This document shows positions 10,653 to 22,745 of a DNA stretch of 64,000 nt, piece by piece. Location of the stretch: NCBI GenBank assembly GCA_007570785.1, contig ML660774.1:3384201-3448200 (forward strand), in the 5' to 3' direction. How positions within the stretch are numbered: position 1 is the first letter of the stretch; each line of letters opens with the position of its first letter. The stretch comes from Antilocapra americana. Its lineage: Eukaryota > Chordata > Mammalia > Artiodactyla > Antilocapridae. Below the pieces are notes generated by a model. That model saw only the letters and a list, made by a program, of their open reading frames with translations. It ran no database searches and was not told where the DNA came from. The position numbers and the translations under genes were made by a program.

Positions 10653-11764
10653 AAAACTGGTTGAATTTTATTCAGATACTTTGCATTAAGATAACACTTG
10701 GCTTGGAAGGCAACTATTTAGATAACCTTCATTAGTTAGAGTTCAGAAAAGAGTCAGGGCTTTAAAAAACAGTTTCTAATGAAACAGGGGATTATTCGAA
10801 ACCTATATTGGAAATGTATGACTTATGTTTAAAATTGACACATTCAAGAAAATAAAATAATTAGTGATGGTAGAGATAATATACTGTTTTACACTCTTGC
10901 TGGCATCAGCCATTATGTGATCCTCAGCTTACTGTCTGTATCTTCAATTCTAAGATGTCAATATCTGTACAAGGTACCATTGATTTAACATCAGCTTTCC
11001 TGGGGGACAAACAGAAATGGCTGGCAAGTTGCTTTTAAAAATCCATTGTAGGATGAAACCCAATTTAAGAAATGTTAAAATGTGAAGAAATATTGGTATT
11101 GGAATTGAGAAAATGTAGTAATGTACCTGTCTATTTACAATCTACGATATTCCAAATGAATCCCACCATTTTACTGCCAACAGTATTTCATCCAGAATGA
11201 ATTTCCTTACCTAAAGCTAATATAGCTTTGCCAAGGTTGTTGTAAATATGTACATGATGATGAATTGGTACAGATTGATATCAAGTTATTTTTTCTTTTT
11301 CTTTTAATTTTTAATGTTTTACTGAAGTATAGTTGAGATATCAAGTTACTGGATTATAACTTTTCCAATTTGTCAAGGTATGACAAATATATATTGAAAT
11401 ATATTCAAATATATTTTGAAAGATTTCACCAAATGGCAATGTCATGTTACCAGATATGAAGAACTGTCCTCTGGGATATAGGAAATTTATATATTACTTT
11501 GATGAAATAAAAATCATGAGAACAAATAAATCACTACAAAATGAATTATTACTATCAGGGTCTTTCTTCCCAGTAAAGATTACTCATGAGCACGGTTTCA
11601 GGTGGAAAATAGAATCTGATTTTGTGAGATAGATTCTATTTAGAGTTGCATGTTGATACTTGAATTAGCATAGCATAGAGTGAAACATTAAAACCAAAAA
11701 AAAAATATTATTAATAAAATAAATCAAACATTTTATTAAAATATGAAGCCTTCTAGTAATAAGG
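10653..11764. other. AT-rich unassigned stretch
   Basis: Nothing recognisable except a scrap at 11290-11345 (tttactgaagtatagttgag) that matches reversed L1 3' UTR sequence. Confidence 0.55.
11285..11345 (-). mobile_element. L1 3' UTR scrap
   Basis: 'ttttactgaagtatagttga' preceded by T-rich sequence is the reversed L1 3' end also seen at 36165. Only about 60 bases remain. Confidence 0.5.
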
Positions 11765-12052
11765 GATGGAGAAGGCAATGGAACCTCTCTCCATTCTTAA
11801 AGCAGTTTGCCTGGAAAATCCGATGGATGGGGAGCCTGGTGGGCCGTAGTCCATGGTGTTGATAAGAGTCAGACACGACTGAGCGACTTCACTTTCCCTT
11901 TTCACTTTCATGCATTGGAGAAGGAAATGGCAACCCACCCCAGTGTCCTTGCCTGGAGAATCCCAGGGACGGGGGAGCCTGGTGGGCTGCCGTCTCTGGG
12001 GTCGCACAGAGTCGGACACGACTGAAGCGACTTGGCAGCAGCAGCAGCTGTA
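11765..12052 (+). mobile_element. BovA dimer (BOVA2-type SINE)
   Basis: Two BovA monomers head to tail. Monomer 1 (11765-11910) ends 'gagcgacttcactttccctt'; monomer 2 (11918-12036) starts 'ggagaaggaaatggcaaccc' and ends 'gtcggacacgactgaagcga'. The element closes with a short (AGC)n run at 12038-12050, a typical BOVA2 tail. Monomer 2 is close to consensus, suggesting a fairly young insertion. Confidence 0.93.
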
Positions 12053-14010
12053 ATAAGAGAAATAGATATGTTTTAAGTAAAGGGCATAGGTTATCCATAT
12101 TACTTTTGCATTGGTGTCTTATTTACATGATATTTATATACAATATTTTAAAATTTCTTAATTCAAGGTTCACACATAATATCACTATAATGATTTCCCA
12201 AAACACAGAACCTTGTTTACTTTAGGTGAACTCTCAAATTGAAGTATACTATCAAACTAGTACTTAACATTGGGATATATAGATAAATACATTTTTATCT
12301 TATGTTAGTACAAAACTGCCACTAAACTATTGTTTTTGTACAGACCTATGCAAAACAAGCAGAATGGAATGAATTCAAATTGTCTCAATTAAGGCTGTCT
12401 TATAGGTTTCATTAGGCATGTACCAGCTTACAATACATCTGGACTATAAAAGAGGCATAATGAGTACCTGAACCTACGTTTTGATGTTGTTCAAATTTCT
12501 CTGTGGTGTCTGTACATATTGGTGAGTCTGAGTAAGCCAATAACTGTTACTTTCTTTGTTCTAGTGTGAGTCATGGTTATGCTTAGTGTGTGTGTATGTG
12601 TGTGCATTTGTGTGTGTCTCCAATTACTAGATCTGGAAGTGTAATCAACAAGGTCACAGGAACATAAGCTCGAAGTATGAGGCTTTGGGGCATTAATTTA
12701 TAAAAATAACTTTTCAAAATTTAGCTATTTAATAAATAGCAATTTAATGTTAAGTAAAATGAGAGGAAAATCCACTCATTTTCTATTATTTTAGCAATTT
12801 TTCTTCTTATTTCTATGTCTCTTTACTTTTTGTCCTATTTACATATATTTTTCAATGTTTTCTTATTACAAGAGTGAAATTCTGTATTCCATTTTTTAAC
12901 CTAGCAATGTAAAATATAGGACTCCTAATGATTATGTTCTGTAATAGTTATATAATATTCTTTTGAGGTGATTTTAAATGTTTTTAAACAACTAGACCAT
13001 TATAAAACTACATACTTCGTATGTTAACTATTTGTTGATGCTATGTGTAACCAGAATATTTTGCAGTCATAAATAAACATAAATAAACAACAGTTATTTA
13101 AAAGCAAACAAACAATAATATGATGCTCAGAGTCAAAAAAATAAAGCAATAACGTATGCTATAATATTCAGACATAGGTAGATGCCACTGTAAGAAAAAG
13201 CAGATTGAAGACAGGTAAATTAAGAATGTATGTTGAGAATGTTTTGCACTGGTTTATTTATACCATTTTCACTAGAAGAAAAAAATAAATATGTAATTTT
13301 CTTATAAATTTAAACTTTGTAACTACATGGTCTATTGAGAAACACAATATGAGAAACATATTAAACTGTATACTGTATTTACAGTTTATTCTCACTTTTG
13401 ATTCTTGCTGTCTGTTTAAATATATCCTTATTATCAAAAGAGTACCTTTGTGTTATTTGAATTTGTGTTTGGAAAACACAGCTATTTGTTATTGATATTG
13501 GTTAATTATATTAAATAAAACATGTCATAGTCAACAACACATAATGAATCAGTATAATATATCTCCTTGAAACTGTTTAATGATTTATCATGCATTCTTA
13601 TAATTTTTAGAATTATATATATATATTTTCACATATATAAATATATGTATACACCTGTATATGGTTGTGGTGATAGTCTAAAGTAAAGTAAGAAAAATGA
13701 TTTTGTTTTAAATATTTCTCAAGGGTAAAATGTTTGCCTCCCTTTGATAAACATAAGTAATTATTTATTCCATTGCCCTGTGGTGAAAAGATCTACTTAA
13801 AAAAGCACAGTATCAGATCATTGCTTATATCTACCAACAACCAAGATTTTGTTGCACTTCATCTTCTCTTGTATATAATGAAACCGTTTTTATGAATTTC
13901 AAACACAAAATGCACAATTATTTAATTATTTATACCTCCGTGAGTGTTCCAGGAACCCCACCACCCAGGTAGCAAATTTTTTTTTTCTATATGCTATGAG
14001 TTTTTTTTTT
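12053..14010. other. AT-rich unassigned stretch with simple repeats
   Basis: Imperfect (GT)n at 12580-12620 and a TA-rich run at 13610-13662. No exon or further transposon seen. Confidence 0.55.
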
Positions 14011-14011
14011 T

Positions 14012-14095
14012 TTATTAGTTTTGCCATACAATGACATGATATCACCATGGGTTTACATATGCCCCCCCTCCAGGACCCCCCTCCCGCAAGTTTTT
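14012..14095 (-). mobile_element. Bovine-type L1 3' end, minus strand
   Basis: 'ttattagttttgccatacaa' followed by 'catgggtttacatatgcccc' and a C-rich stretch is the reversed 3' UTR of the L1 family seen at 55710 and 56098. Its reversed poly-A is the T run ending at 14013. Confidence 0.75.
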
Positions 14096-14120
14096 ACCTA
14101 TTAAGTAAATACACGAAATG

Positions 14121-14342
14121 GGGCTTCCCTGGTGGCTCAGTGATAAAGAATCTGCCTGCAATGCAGGAGAAGCAGGAGATGCTGGTTCAATCCCTGGGTC
14201 GAGAAGATCCCCTGGAGAAGGGAATGGCAACCCACTCCAGTAATCTTGCCTGGAGAATCCCATGGAAAGAGGAGCCTGGCAGCTACAGTGACCCTACAGG
14301 TCCATAGGGTTACAGAGAAGAGACTTAGCAGGCATGCACACA
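14121..14342 (+). mobile_element. Bov-tA SINE, complete, plus strand
   Basis: The tRNA-like head 'cttccctggtggctcagtga' with B-box 'ggttcaatccc' is followed by BovA body 'gaatggcaacccactccagt' and tail 'agacttagcaggcatgcaca'. The body has a small insertion at 14285-14300. Confidence 0.95.
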
Positions 14343-14948
14343 AATGCATTAAATATTTTACTTACTAAGAATCGTGATTAGCCACAATAAGAATAAATGA
14401 ATTTGACAGAGCATGACAGTGGGAAAACTCAGAAGAATCTAAAGATAGACTCAATAAACTTAAGATTGGAAATTAAGTAGCAAATTCATAAACCAACCAC
14501 TAGGTAACTTTTCTATCTATTTGTAATAAATATGGGATATTTTCATGGATGGTGATTGCATTTTCAAAATATTAGAATAGCTTTGAACACCTCTTGGCTG
14601 GTACCTTTTAAAATCTGGATTATAATCGTGATGTTTTGTTATTTACCAGAAAAAGAGGTAATTGACCTCCAGAGATCATAATTTCCAGATTATTTCAAAG
14701 AATTGTAACTAAAAATGTATAAACTCTGAAGAACTTGCATAATTTTTAGTCTTCACTCAACTAAGTATGGGATTAGATTAGCTTCAGTATCCACATGTAT
14801 ACTAAGAATCTGTGCTCTGGAAAAGTAAACTTTAAAGACTAAAAGGAAGACTCTGAAATGGGAATAGAGAGACAGATTAGTAGGGAAAAAACATAAAGCC
14901 AAGAAACTGGCTCTCACATTAAAAAAGATTTAGTTTATATTCAAGGAA
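14343..14948. other. Unassigned stretch
   Basis: I see nothing recognisable here. Confidence 0.5.
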
Positions 14949-15080
14949 ATTTTCAAGGCAAGAATGCTGGAGTTGTTTGCTATTCCCTTCTCCAGTAGAC
15001 CACATAGCCTGGCACACTGCAGTCCACAGGGTTACAAAGAGTCAGACCTGACTAAATGATGGAACAATAATGAGCAGCAA
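14949..15080 (+). mobile_element. BovB 5'/3' fusion fragment, BovA-like
   Basis: The first half, 'tcaaggcaagaatgctggag' to 'tctccagtagaccacatag', matches the BovB 5' leader (compare 4500-4560 in the minus-strand element). The second half, 'cagtccacagggttacaaag' to 'cagacctgactaaatgatgg', matches the BovB 3' end. The join is the same kind that gave rise to BovA SINEs, but the junction differs from the other SINEs here. Confidence 0.6.
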
Positions 15081-16299
15081 CAAGGAGACTTTATAAATCA
15101 GCTGTAGTCACCGAGGAAAGGGTGCAAGGAAACGAACACCAGTTTTGAATATCCAACTTGTGACCTAGTTCCAGGGTTGCAATTTGGGGATGAGCTGGAA
15201 GAATTAAATGCATGCTATGTTTGTGCCAATTATAAACCAGAGTGTGTGGCTATATATAAACTCATATATATGTGCTTTTATATATATATATGCAATTTAT
15301 GTAAATATTCAAAATTCAGAGATTATAAACTTTAAAGTAGAACAATGTATTTGACTAAGATTTAAAACTTCTGAATGGTAAAGAGAGTAGTACATATATG
15401 TAAATGAAATTATGTGTGTGTGCATATCTATTTCTATATTAAATACATGTATATGTATTAAATACATGTTATATGTATATCTGTGTGTATGTGTATAATA
15501 GAAAAAGTGTTAATAGACCAGACTGTACATACAGCTCATGCAAAGCAATGAGAAAATGTCCAACAACTCATTAGAAAAATGGTCAGAGGAATAGGGGATG
15601 GGGTAACATATTTAAAAAAGAAAGAGTCACATCATTTAAAAGAATGAACCTCAAGAATATTAAGTAAAAATATACAGGGGTTAGTAATTATGTAATAGAT
15701 AAGGTAGCATTTACTGTCTTTAAGTAGAATGGGAAGATTGACTTTTGAAATAACTTTATCCAAATTGGAAATGTGCATATGTTTTGTCATATCAATTCTA
15801 GTACTTGAATTTGAAATGAGTAAATATTGAACCAGTGTTCAAAGACACCAAGATCTTCATTTCAGTACTATGTGGAATACTTCTAATTTTAGTATCATTA
15901 TGTGATGGAATATACATACTAAAAACAATCACGAGGATATTGAAATGTATTATGTAGATCAAACTTTATTGATATGAATGTTGGTTATGCTCTATTTTAT
16001 AGTGTGAAAAGCCACATCATAAAATAGAATACCTATGATTTTTAAAGTAAGATTATTTATATGATTATCTATGATAGGTGAGGGAATATATCTGGAAAGT
16101 TATCAAAGTATAAATCTGGGTAATGGGGGGAGGGAATTCCTTTACTCAAAATATAAATCAGGGTGAAGGGTGAAATGTGTGAGGGAGAAAGATTGGATTA
16201 TGCAGTGTGACCAAATCCCAGAGAGAAATATATGAGCAGATGTTAAAGGAAGTGAGGGAATAAGAATTGAAAAGGGGAGTAGAGAGGACTGTGGTAAGA
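15081..16299. other. AT-rich stretch with TA/TG simple repeats
   Basis: Alternating T/A and T/G runs at 15245-15300 and 15405-15500. Otherwise nothing recognisable. Confidence 0.55.
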
Positions 16300-16640
16300 A
16301 AGTCGATGAAAAGCAAGAGGGAAGTGCAAAGGCCATGTGGTTGAGACATGCTTGTTTGGCTTGGAGGTCTGTTGTAATAACCCAGGCAGTAAATGATGGT
16401 GGTGTGTACCACACTGATAATTTTCAAAGCAATGAAAATTGACAGGATTCTGGAAATACTGTGAATGTAGTTCTAGATGGATCACTGGGTAGTTGAATGT
16501 CCAGCGTGAAAGACAGACAAGTGGATGAAAGTTTCAGACTGGGACTGTATCCCTAAATTTATTTAATTTAAATGAATTTAAATTTATATTCAATGTCCAT
16601 ACATGGCTACTGTTAACCATATTGGACAGTGCAGCTCAAG
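16300..16640. mobile_element. Ancient mammalian repeat fragments
   Basis: Two old motifs. At 16365-16410 'gtctgttgtaataacccagg' and 'aatgatggtggtgtg' recall a widespread mammalian repeat (…gcaatagtccaggcgagagatgatggtgg…). At 16555-16640 AT-rich sequence followed by 'catggctactgttaaccata' and 'ttggacagtgcagctc' recalls a non-autonomous DNA transposon of the MER group. Both are strongly diverged; the families are not certain. Confidence 0.45.
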
Positions 16641-17284
16641 GCAATGAGGATGTAAAGGGGACAGAAGTTGAAGACTGAACTATTATTGGTCACCCGAAGG
16701 TAAACCCTTAGACATGGAGATGGATGAAACAGCACAGGGGACAGAAAGCAGTGAGGTGGCAGAATCTGAAAGGGGGCCTGGCTCCTTCCGGTCAAGTGGA
16801 GAAATCATGTCAGGGTGAATTCAGGAGGAGCTGGTCCACTGGGTCGGCGCTGGTGGGCAGCTGGGTCAGACCATGACCCAGACTTGACTGCTGGATGTAA
16901 CAGTGAGGATGAGACTTTCTGAGACTTCTTCATCTTGACAGGTCTCTTGAGCTGGTCATTTGGGGAAGAGAAAAGCCAGTCTTTGTGTGTGTTGCTCCCT
17001 TCCATTCCTCAATTACATTGCAAAGCTTTTGAACATACTTTTTTTTTTGTGGTATCTTTTGTATGAATAATTGCCTGATGCATCGGGGTTTTATTTTTAT
17101 TATTTTAAAGGTTTAGAAATATAAATATTTTATAAAATTTATATATTCATAAATATATACATAAATATTATAAAATATGTATTTATAAATATATAAAATA
17201 TATTTTTTAAAAATTTAGATTTCTAACCTTTTAAAATAGTAAACAAAATCCCAACTGGATTAGGTAATTATTTATATAAAAGGT
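16641..17284. other. Unassigned, GC-richer then very AT-rich
   Basis: 16650-17010 is of average composition and has no recognisable product. 17090-17220 is almost pure A/T with many short self-complementary runs (ttataaatatataaaatata). Confidence 0.5.
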
Positions 17285-17420
17285 ACCAAAGGATTCTCCA
17301 GGGCAGAATACTGGAGTGGATAGCCATTCCATTCTCCAGGGCATTTTCCTAAGCCAGAAATCAAACTCAGGTCTCCCACACTGCAGGTGGATATTTTACC
17401 AGCTGAGCCACCAGGGAAAC
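17285..17420 (-). mobile_element. Bov-tA SINE fragment, minus strand
   Basis: 'gattctccagggcagaatac' to 'agctgagccaccagggaaac' is the head half of a reversed Bov-tA. The BovA tail is missing. Confidence 0.9.
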
Positions 17421-17744
17421 AGAAATATAAATATTTTAATTTTAGTTATCATTTATTCTTATAACTGTCCCGTTATTACTTAATAAATACATTAGTTTAC
17501 AAGATGATCAAAAATAAATACAATGTTTAAAAGGTGATCAAAATCACATGGTTCAAAACTAACAGAACTATTAAAATGATAAAATGAAAGAAAACTAAGA
17601 TTCTTATGGTTGGTTAAGAAGACTTTCAGCAGGGATCCATGATTTTAAGAGGATGCTCAAATGCTCAAAATGTAATACTAACGTTAAATCCAGAATTAAA
17701 AATAATGATCAACCAGTAATGTCTAAGGAACTCCTTATTGTCAA
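17421..17744. other. Unassigned AT-rich stretch
   Basis: Nothing recognisable. Confidence 0.5.
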
Positions 17745-17939
17745 GTGCAAAGTACAAGTCGCTCAGTCATGTCTTACTCTTTGTGACCTATGGACTATAC
17801 AGCCCATGGAACTCTCCAGGTCAGAATACTGGAGTGGGTAGCCTTTCCCTTCACCAGGGGATCTTCCCAACCCAGTGATCAATCCCAAGTCTCCAGCATT
17901 GCAGGCGGATTCTCCCAGCTGAGCCACAAGGGAATCCCC
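17745..17939 (-). mobile_element. Bov-tA SINE, minus strand
   Basis: 'caagtcgctcagtcatgtct' through 'agctgagccacaagggaatc' is a nearly complete reversed Bov-tA. It directly abuts the 5'-truncated end of the next BovB. Confidence 0.93.
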
Positions 17940-20057
17940 TTTATTGCCAAATTCGGACTTAAATTGAAGAAAGAAGGGAAAACCATTAGACCATTCAGGA
18001 ATGACCTAAATCTAACCCCTTATGATTATAAGTGACATATGATTATAAGTAACAGATAGAAGTGACAAATAGATTCAAAGGATTAGATATGATAAACAGA
18101 GTGCCTGAAGAACTATGGATAGAGGTTCGTGACATAGTACAGGAGGCAGGGATCAAGATCACTCCCAAGAAAAAGAAATGCAAAAAGGCAAAATGATTGT
18201 CTGAGGAGGCCTTACAAATAACTGAGAAAAGAAGAGAATCAAAAGGCAAAAGAGAAAAGGAAAGATATTTGAATGCAGAGTTCGAAAGAATAGCAAGGAA
18301 AGATAAGAAAGCCTTCCTCTGTAACCAGTGCAAAGAAATAGAGGAAAACAATAGAATGGGAAAGACTAGAGAGCTCTTCCAGAAAATTAGAGTACCAAGG
18401 GAACATTTCATGCAAAGATGGGCTCAAAAAAGGACAGAAATGGTGTGGTCCTAACAGAAGCAGAAGATATTAAGAAGAGGTGGCAAGAATACGCAGACGA
18501 ACTAAACAATGACAACAACAACAAAAAACCTTAATGACCAAGAAAACCATGATGGTGTCATCACTCACCTAGAGCAAGACATCCTGGAATGCAAAGTCAG
18601 GTTAGACTTAGGTAGCAATCATTACAGGCAAAGCTAGTGGAGGTGATGGAATTCCAGATGAGCTATTTCAGGTCCTAACATGATGCTGTAAAAGTGCTGC
18701 ACTCAATATACCAGCAAATTTGGAAAACTCAACAGTGGTCACAGGACTGGAAAAGGTCAGTTTTCATTCCAATCCTGAAAAAAGGCAATGCCAAAGAATG
18801 TTCAAACTAGCACAAAATTGCACTCATCTCACATGCTAGCAAAGTAATGTTCAAAATTCTTTAAGCCAGGCTTCACCAGTACATGAACCATGAACTTCCA
18901 GATGTTCAAGCTGGATTTAGAAAAGGCAGAGGAACCAGAGATCAAATTGCCAACATCTGTTGGATCATCAAAAAAGCAAAAGAATTCCAGAAAAACATCT
19001 ACTTGTGCTTTATTGACTACACCAAAGCCTTGACTGTGTGGATCACAGCAAACTGTGTAATATTCTTAAAGTGATGGGAATACCAGATCAACTGACCTGC
19101 CTCCTGAGAAATCTGTTTGCCGGTCAGGAAGCAACAGTTAAAACTGGACATGGAACAACATGGACCAGTTCCAAATTGGGAAAGGAGTACATCAAGGCTG
19201 TATATTGTCACTCTACTTATCGAACTTATATGCAGAGTACATGATGGATAATGCCAGGTTGGAGAAGCACAAGCTGGAATCCAGATTATTGGAAGAAATA
19301 ACAATAACCTCAGATATGCAGATGACCTCACTCTTATGGCAGAAAGAGGAGAAATAAAGAGCCTCTTGATGAAAGTGAAAGAGGAGAGTGAAAAAGTTGG
19401 CTTAAAGCTCAACATTCAGAAAATTTACATCATGGCATCTTGTCCCATCACTTCATGGGAAATAAATGGGGAAACAGTGGAAACAGTGGCAGACATTATT
19501 TTTTAGGGCTCCAAAATCACTTCAGATGGTGATTGCAGCCATGAAATTAGAAGACGCTTGCTCCTTTGAAGGAAAGCTATGACAACCTAGACAGCATATT
19601 GAAAAGCAGAGATATTACTTTACCAACAAAGTCTGTCTATTCAAACTATGGTTTTTCCAGTAGCTATGTATGCATGTGAGAGCAGGACTATAAAGAAAGC
19701 TGAGCGCCTAAGAATTGATGTTTTTGAAATGTGGTGATGGAGAAGACTCTTGAGACTCCCTTGGACTGCAAGGAGATCCAACCAGTCTATCCTAAAGGAA
19801 AGCAGTCCAGGATATTCATTGCAAGAACTGATGCTGAAGCTCAAACTCCAATATTTTGGCCTCCTGATGTGAAGAATTGACTCAGTGGAAAAGTCCCTGA
19901 TGCTGGGAAAGATTGAAAGCAAGAGGAGAAGGGGACAACAGAGGATGATATGGTTGGATGGCATCACTGACTTGATGGACAGGGAAGCCTAGCATGCTGC
20001 AGTCCATGGGGTTGCAAAGAGTTGGACAGGACAGAGCAACTGAACTGAACTGAGTAA
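17940..20057 (+). mobile_element. BovB (RTE) LINE, 5'-truncated, plus strand
   Basis: About 2.1 kb of BovB running from near the end of the endonuclease domain to the 3' terminus (gagcaactgaactgaactga at 20035-20054). It has the linker, reverse transcriptase and C-terminal region but lacks the leader and most of the endonuclease. A small duplication of 'tgattataagtgacata' sits at 18018-18048. 5' truncation is normal for target-primed LINE insertions. Confidence 0.95.
17944..19895 (+). pseudogene. BovB reverse transcriptase, broken
   Basis: Coding remains of BovB. Recognisable parts are the basic linker (18197-18454, YLNAEFERIARKDKKAFLCN), the finger region (18883-19010, PDVQAGFRKGRGTRDQIANI), the first catalytic region FIDYTKA at about 19005-19027, the RT core at 19040-19160 and the catalytic YADD box at 19315-19326. 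A single-base loss near 19028 shifts the frame right after the first catalytic aspartate, and YADD lies in another frame from the preceding core. Stops are scattered. Inactive. Confidence 0.9.
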
Positions 20058-21745
20058 TGTCTAACTATTTTTAACACCAATGATTATTCTAACTAAGGAA
20101 ATAGCTTTCGTTAATTGTGTGGAAGTGTTTTTAGGCTAAAAAATATGATAGTGTCTGATTATTCAATTAAAGTAAATAGTACTAGTTTTGTATACTTAAG
20201 GTAAAAGTTAAAAAAATGAATATGAGTATTGCATTGTATAATTAAATTAAATGATTAAATAAATATTATGTTTAAATTTCATATTTTAATGTGTTTGTAA
20301 CTGTTTTTTTACATTTTAATATGAGGACTCTTTAATTAAATGTAAAAAAATACATAACCTGTATGAAAATATGTCTGACAAATAAGTATATCACTGAATG
20401 AAAATGGAATAAGTATTTTTGCTTCTTTATGAAACTCTTGAAAAAATTAGGAAAGACTTTAATGAACAAGTATAATTTACAAAGTTCACTATAGAATATA
20501 AAAAAATTAAACACTGCATGAATTAATGCTTATAAACTTTTACCTTCAAGAAACTTTTTATTTTGGGGCAACTAGTTGAAGTCACTAAATTTTTATGGAA
20601 AGTATTAAAAACATTATCCAGATAAGACTGCTGGCATGTTTGACAGCAAATGAAATACAGATGATGTAAAACTACATGAAAATTTAAAAACTCTCCAAAA
20701 TCACAGTTTACTCTTTTCTTACTCAATCCCATTGACTATACAAACAAGTGAAAGAATGCATTCAAAATCATAAACCTATTATACAAAATATTACTGTTTC
20801 CTCAGGTGATTCTACAGTTTCCAAGTAAACACCTCTGGGTATAATTTGTGAAACTAGTAACAGAAAATAATCCATCTTCAATCAATTCAAAATTTTGACA
20901 AACTTTATCACTTTGGACCAATGTGCATTAAGCCTTTATCCTCTATTGTCAACCTTGTCGGTGCTGTATCTTTTCAGGCTGATTCTTGAAAACAAATTGT
21001 TCATTGTTATTTGGATTATTAAACTGCCCAAAGTTTCCCCTACTGTATACAAAGGCTTTTTTTAAAAAAAATCAATTATTGACCTAAAAATATTAGATGA
21101 AATCCTCAATATTAAAACCACTGTTCACCATAGATTTAAAAACAAGAAAAACTTAAATAAGTCATGATTAACTTTGAGACTTCTTAATGACATATTTCTT
21201 GAGGCAGTGGATTATATTTTGAGGTTATAATTTGTGCACTCCTCCAATTTTTCAGCCAGTTGCTTGATTTTGCCCTGAAGAAACAGGCAAATATTTTTAC
21301 ATTTCTCTTGCTATAGCATCTGAAATTTGTCAGCAAATGTCTACATCATTGATTGACATACTGAGTTTTGTGAAAGTAAGTGAATTGTGAAATTGTAAAC
21401 ATATACATAATCAGAAACTATAGCAACAAAGAGCTAACAAGTTCCTTCATGTAAAATTAGCTATAATTAAAGGTCCTGTAAAGTATATTCTGTATAGATT
21501 TTTTTAATATGAAATTATGATGTGAAGGCAATGTGTATAGGATGAGTTATTTAACATTTTCAGAATTCTATCCATACCAGCCTATCCATGTTTTTTCCAT
21601 ATATAGACATAGTTATATACCATAAACTTAGTTTACTTTCAATGATAAAAAAATCTGATACTTTACAAATATTTCTTGTCCAAAACATGCATTTATATGA
21701 TGTGGATTGGTGTGGTGCTGATTAGAGACTCAGTTTTAACTCTAA
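20058..21745. other. AT-rich unassigned stretch
   Basis: About 1.7 kb with no recognisable exon or repeat. Confidence 0.55.
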
Positions 21746-21950
21746 TGACATGGTCATTGGAAAACACCCTGTTGCTGGGAAAGACTGACAGTGAAAGGTG
21801 AAGGGGACAGCAAAGGATGAGATGGTTAGGTAGCATTACCGACTCAATGGACATGAATTTGAGCAAACTCCAGGAGGAGACTGGCAAGCTGCAGTCCACG
21901 GGGTCACAAAGAGTCGCACATTACTGAGCGACTGAATGACAACAACAACA
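21746..21950 (+). mobile_element. BovB 3' end fragment, plus strand
   Basis: 'caccctgttgctgggaaaga' through 'gcagtccacggggtcacaaa' and 'actgagcgactgaatgacaa' is the last 200 bases of BovB. It ends in an (AAC)n-like tail at 21938-21951. Heavily 5'-truncated. Confidence 0.92.
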
Positions 21951-22569
21951 TAGGATTAGATAGAATTATCTTATGCAACTATTGACTTAAACTGCTCAAT
22001 GTATAAGCAGTTTTATATGTGTAAATTTTGTTTTAAATGTTCCTTAACATTCACTCTTGAAAAAACAAGATGTCTTTATTTCATTGTATACATATTTACA
22101 CATACACACACATATGTATATGCATATGTGTGTATATATTTTCTCATGTTTATGGAAACTTCAAAAATGTTGCATATATTTGAGCCACATTCTGAGAGTC
22201 GAATAAATATTTTCTTTTTATTTCCCATGTGTATTCCATAATGATTTAACTCAGGCATTTATTATTTTAGCATGCTGATATTCATATCCTTATTGTTTAA
22301 TTTCATGTGAATATGATACTTCAGTGGATTCAATTCTTATCAACTTATTCAGTATATTTTCTCAATATTTAAAGTTGTATCATATATCTGTATTTCTTTA
22401 ATATCTATAAAATTGAAATCTTGCCTGTAGTGTATTCTGTATCATGACAGTCCTTACTCAGTTGTTTAGAACAACTTCTCATTTTCTGTCATAAATAGTT
22501 TAGTCACAACATAGCATACATTGATGAAAAGAATGTAAGATTAACATCATGAAAGTGGTTTGACTTTTT
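21951..22569. other. AT-rich stretch with a hairpin-forming simple repeat
   Basis: A CA/TG simple repeat at 22085-22140 contains an inverted repeat: 22106-22116 pairs perfectly with 22123-22133 (11 bases, 6-base loop). Nothing else recognisable. Confidence 0.55.
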
Positions 22570-22745
22570 ACTAGCACATAAGTGATTTAAGAAAATAACT
22601 TAATATTTCTTAGCTTTGTTTTCCTAATATGTAATATGAAGGTGATAGTGACATTCCTTGTCTCATATATGAGTGGAGAATTGCTATATAGTGTTGACAT
22701 ATATTGAGCAATTAGTAAGTGTTGGTTACTATTCTTTTGTATTAT
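22570..22745 (+). mobile_element. MIR SINE fragment, plus strand
   Basis: 'cttagctttgttttcctaat', 'tgtaatatgaaggtgatagt', 'gagcaattagtaagtgttgg' follow the MIR core and 3' half in order. Ancient. Confidence 0.75.

Noticed and set aside
11765..12052. Short repeated segments that could suggest an array
   Set aside because: They are a BovA dimer; no regularly spaced repeats with unique spacers, so not a CRISPR-like array.
14121..14190. tRNA-like sequence at SINE heads
   Set aside because: A and B boxes belong to Bov-tA and CHR SINEs; no cloverleaf with anticodon arm of a functional tRNA gene.
16142..16485. Three overlapping minus-strand open frames
   Set aside because: Open in all three frames because the plus strand is purine-rich and poor in TTA/CTA/TCA; part lies in an ancient repeat.
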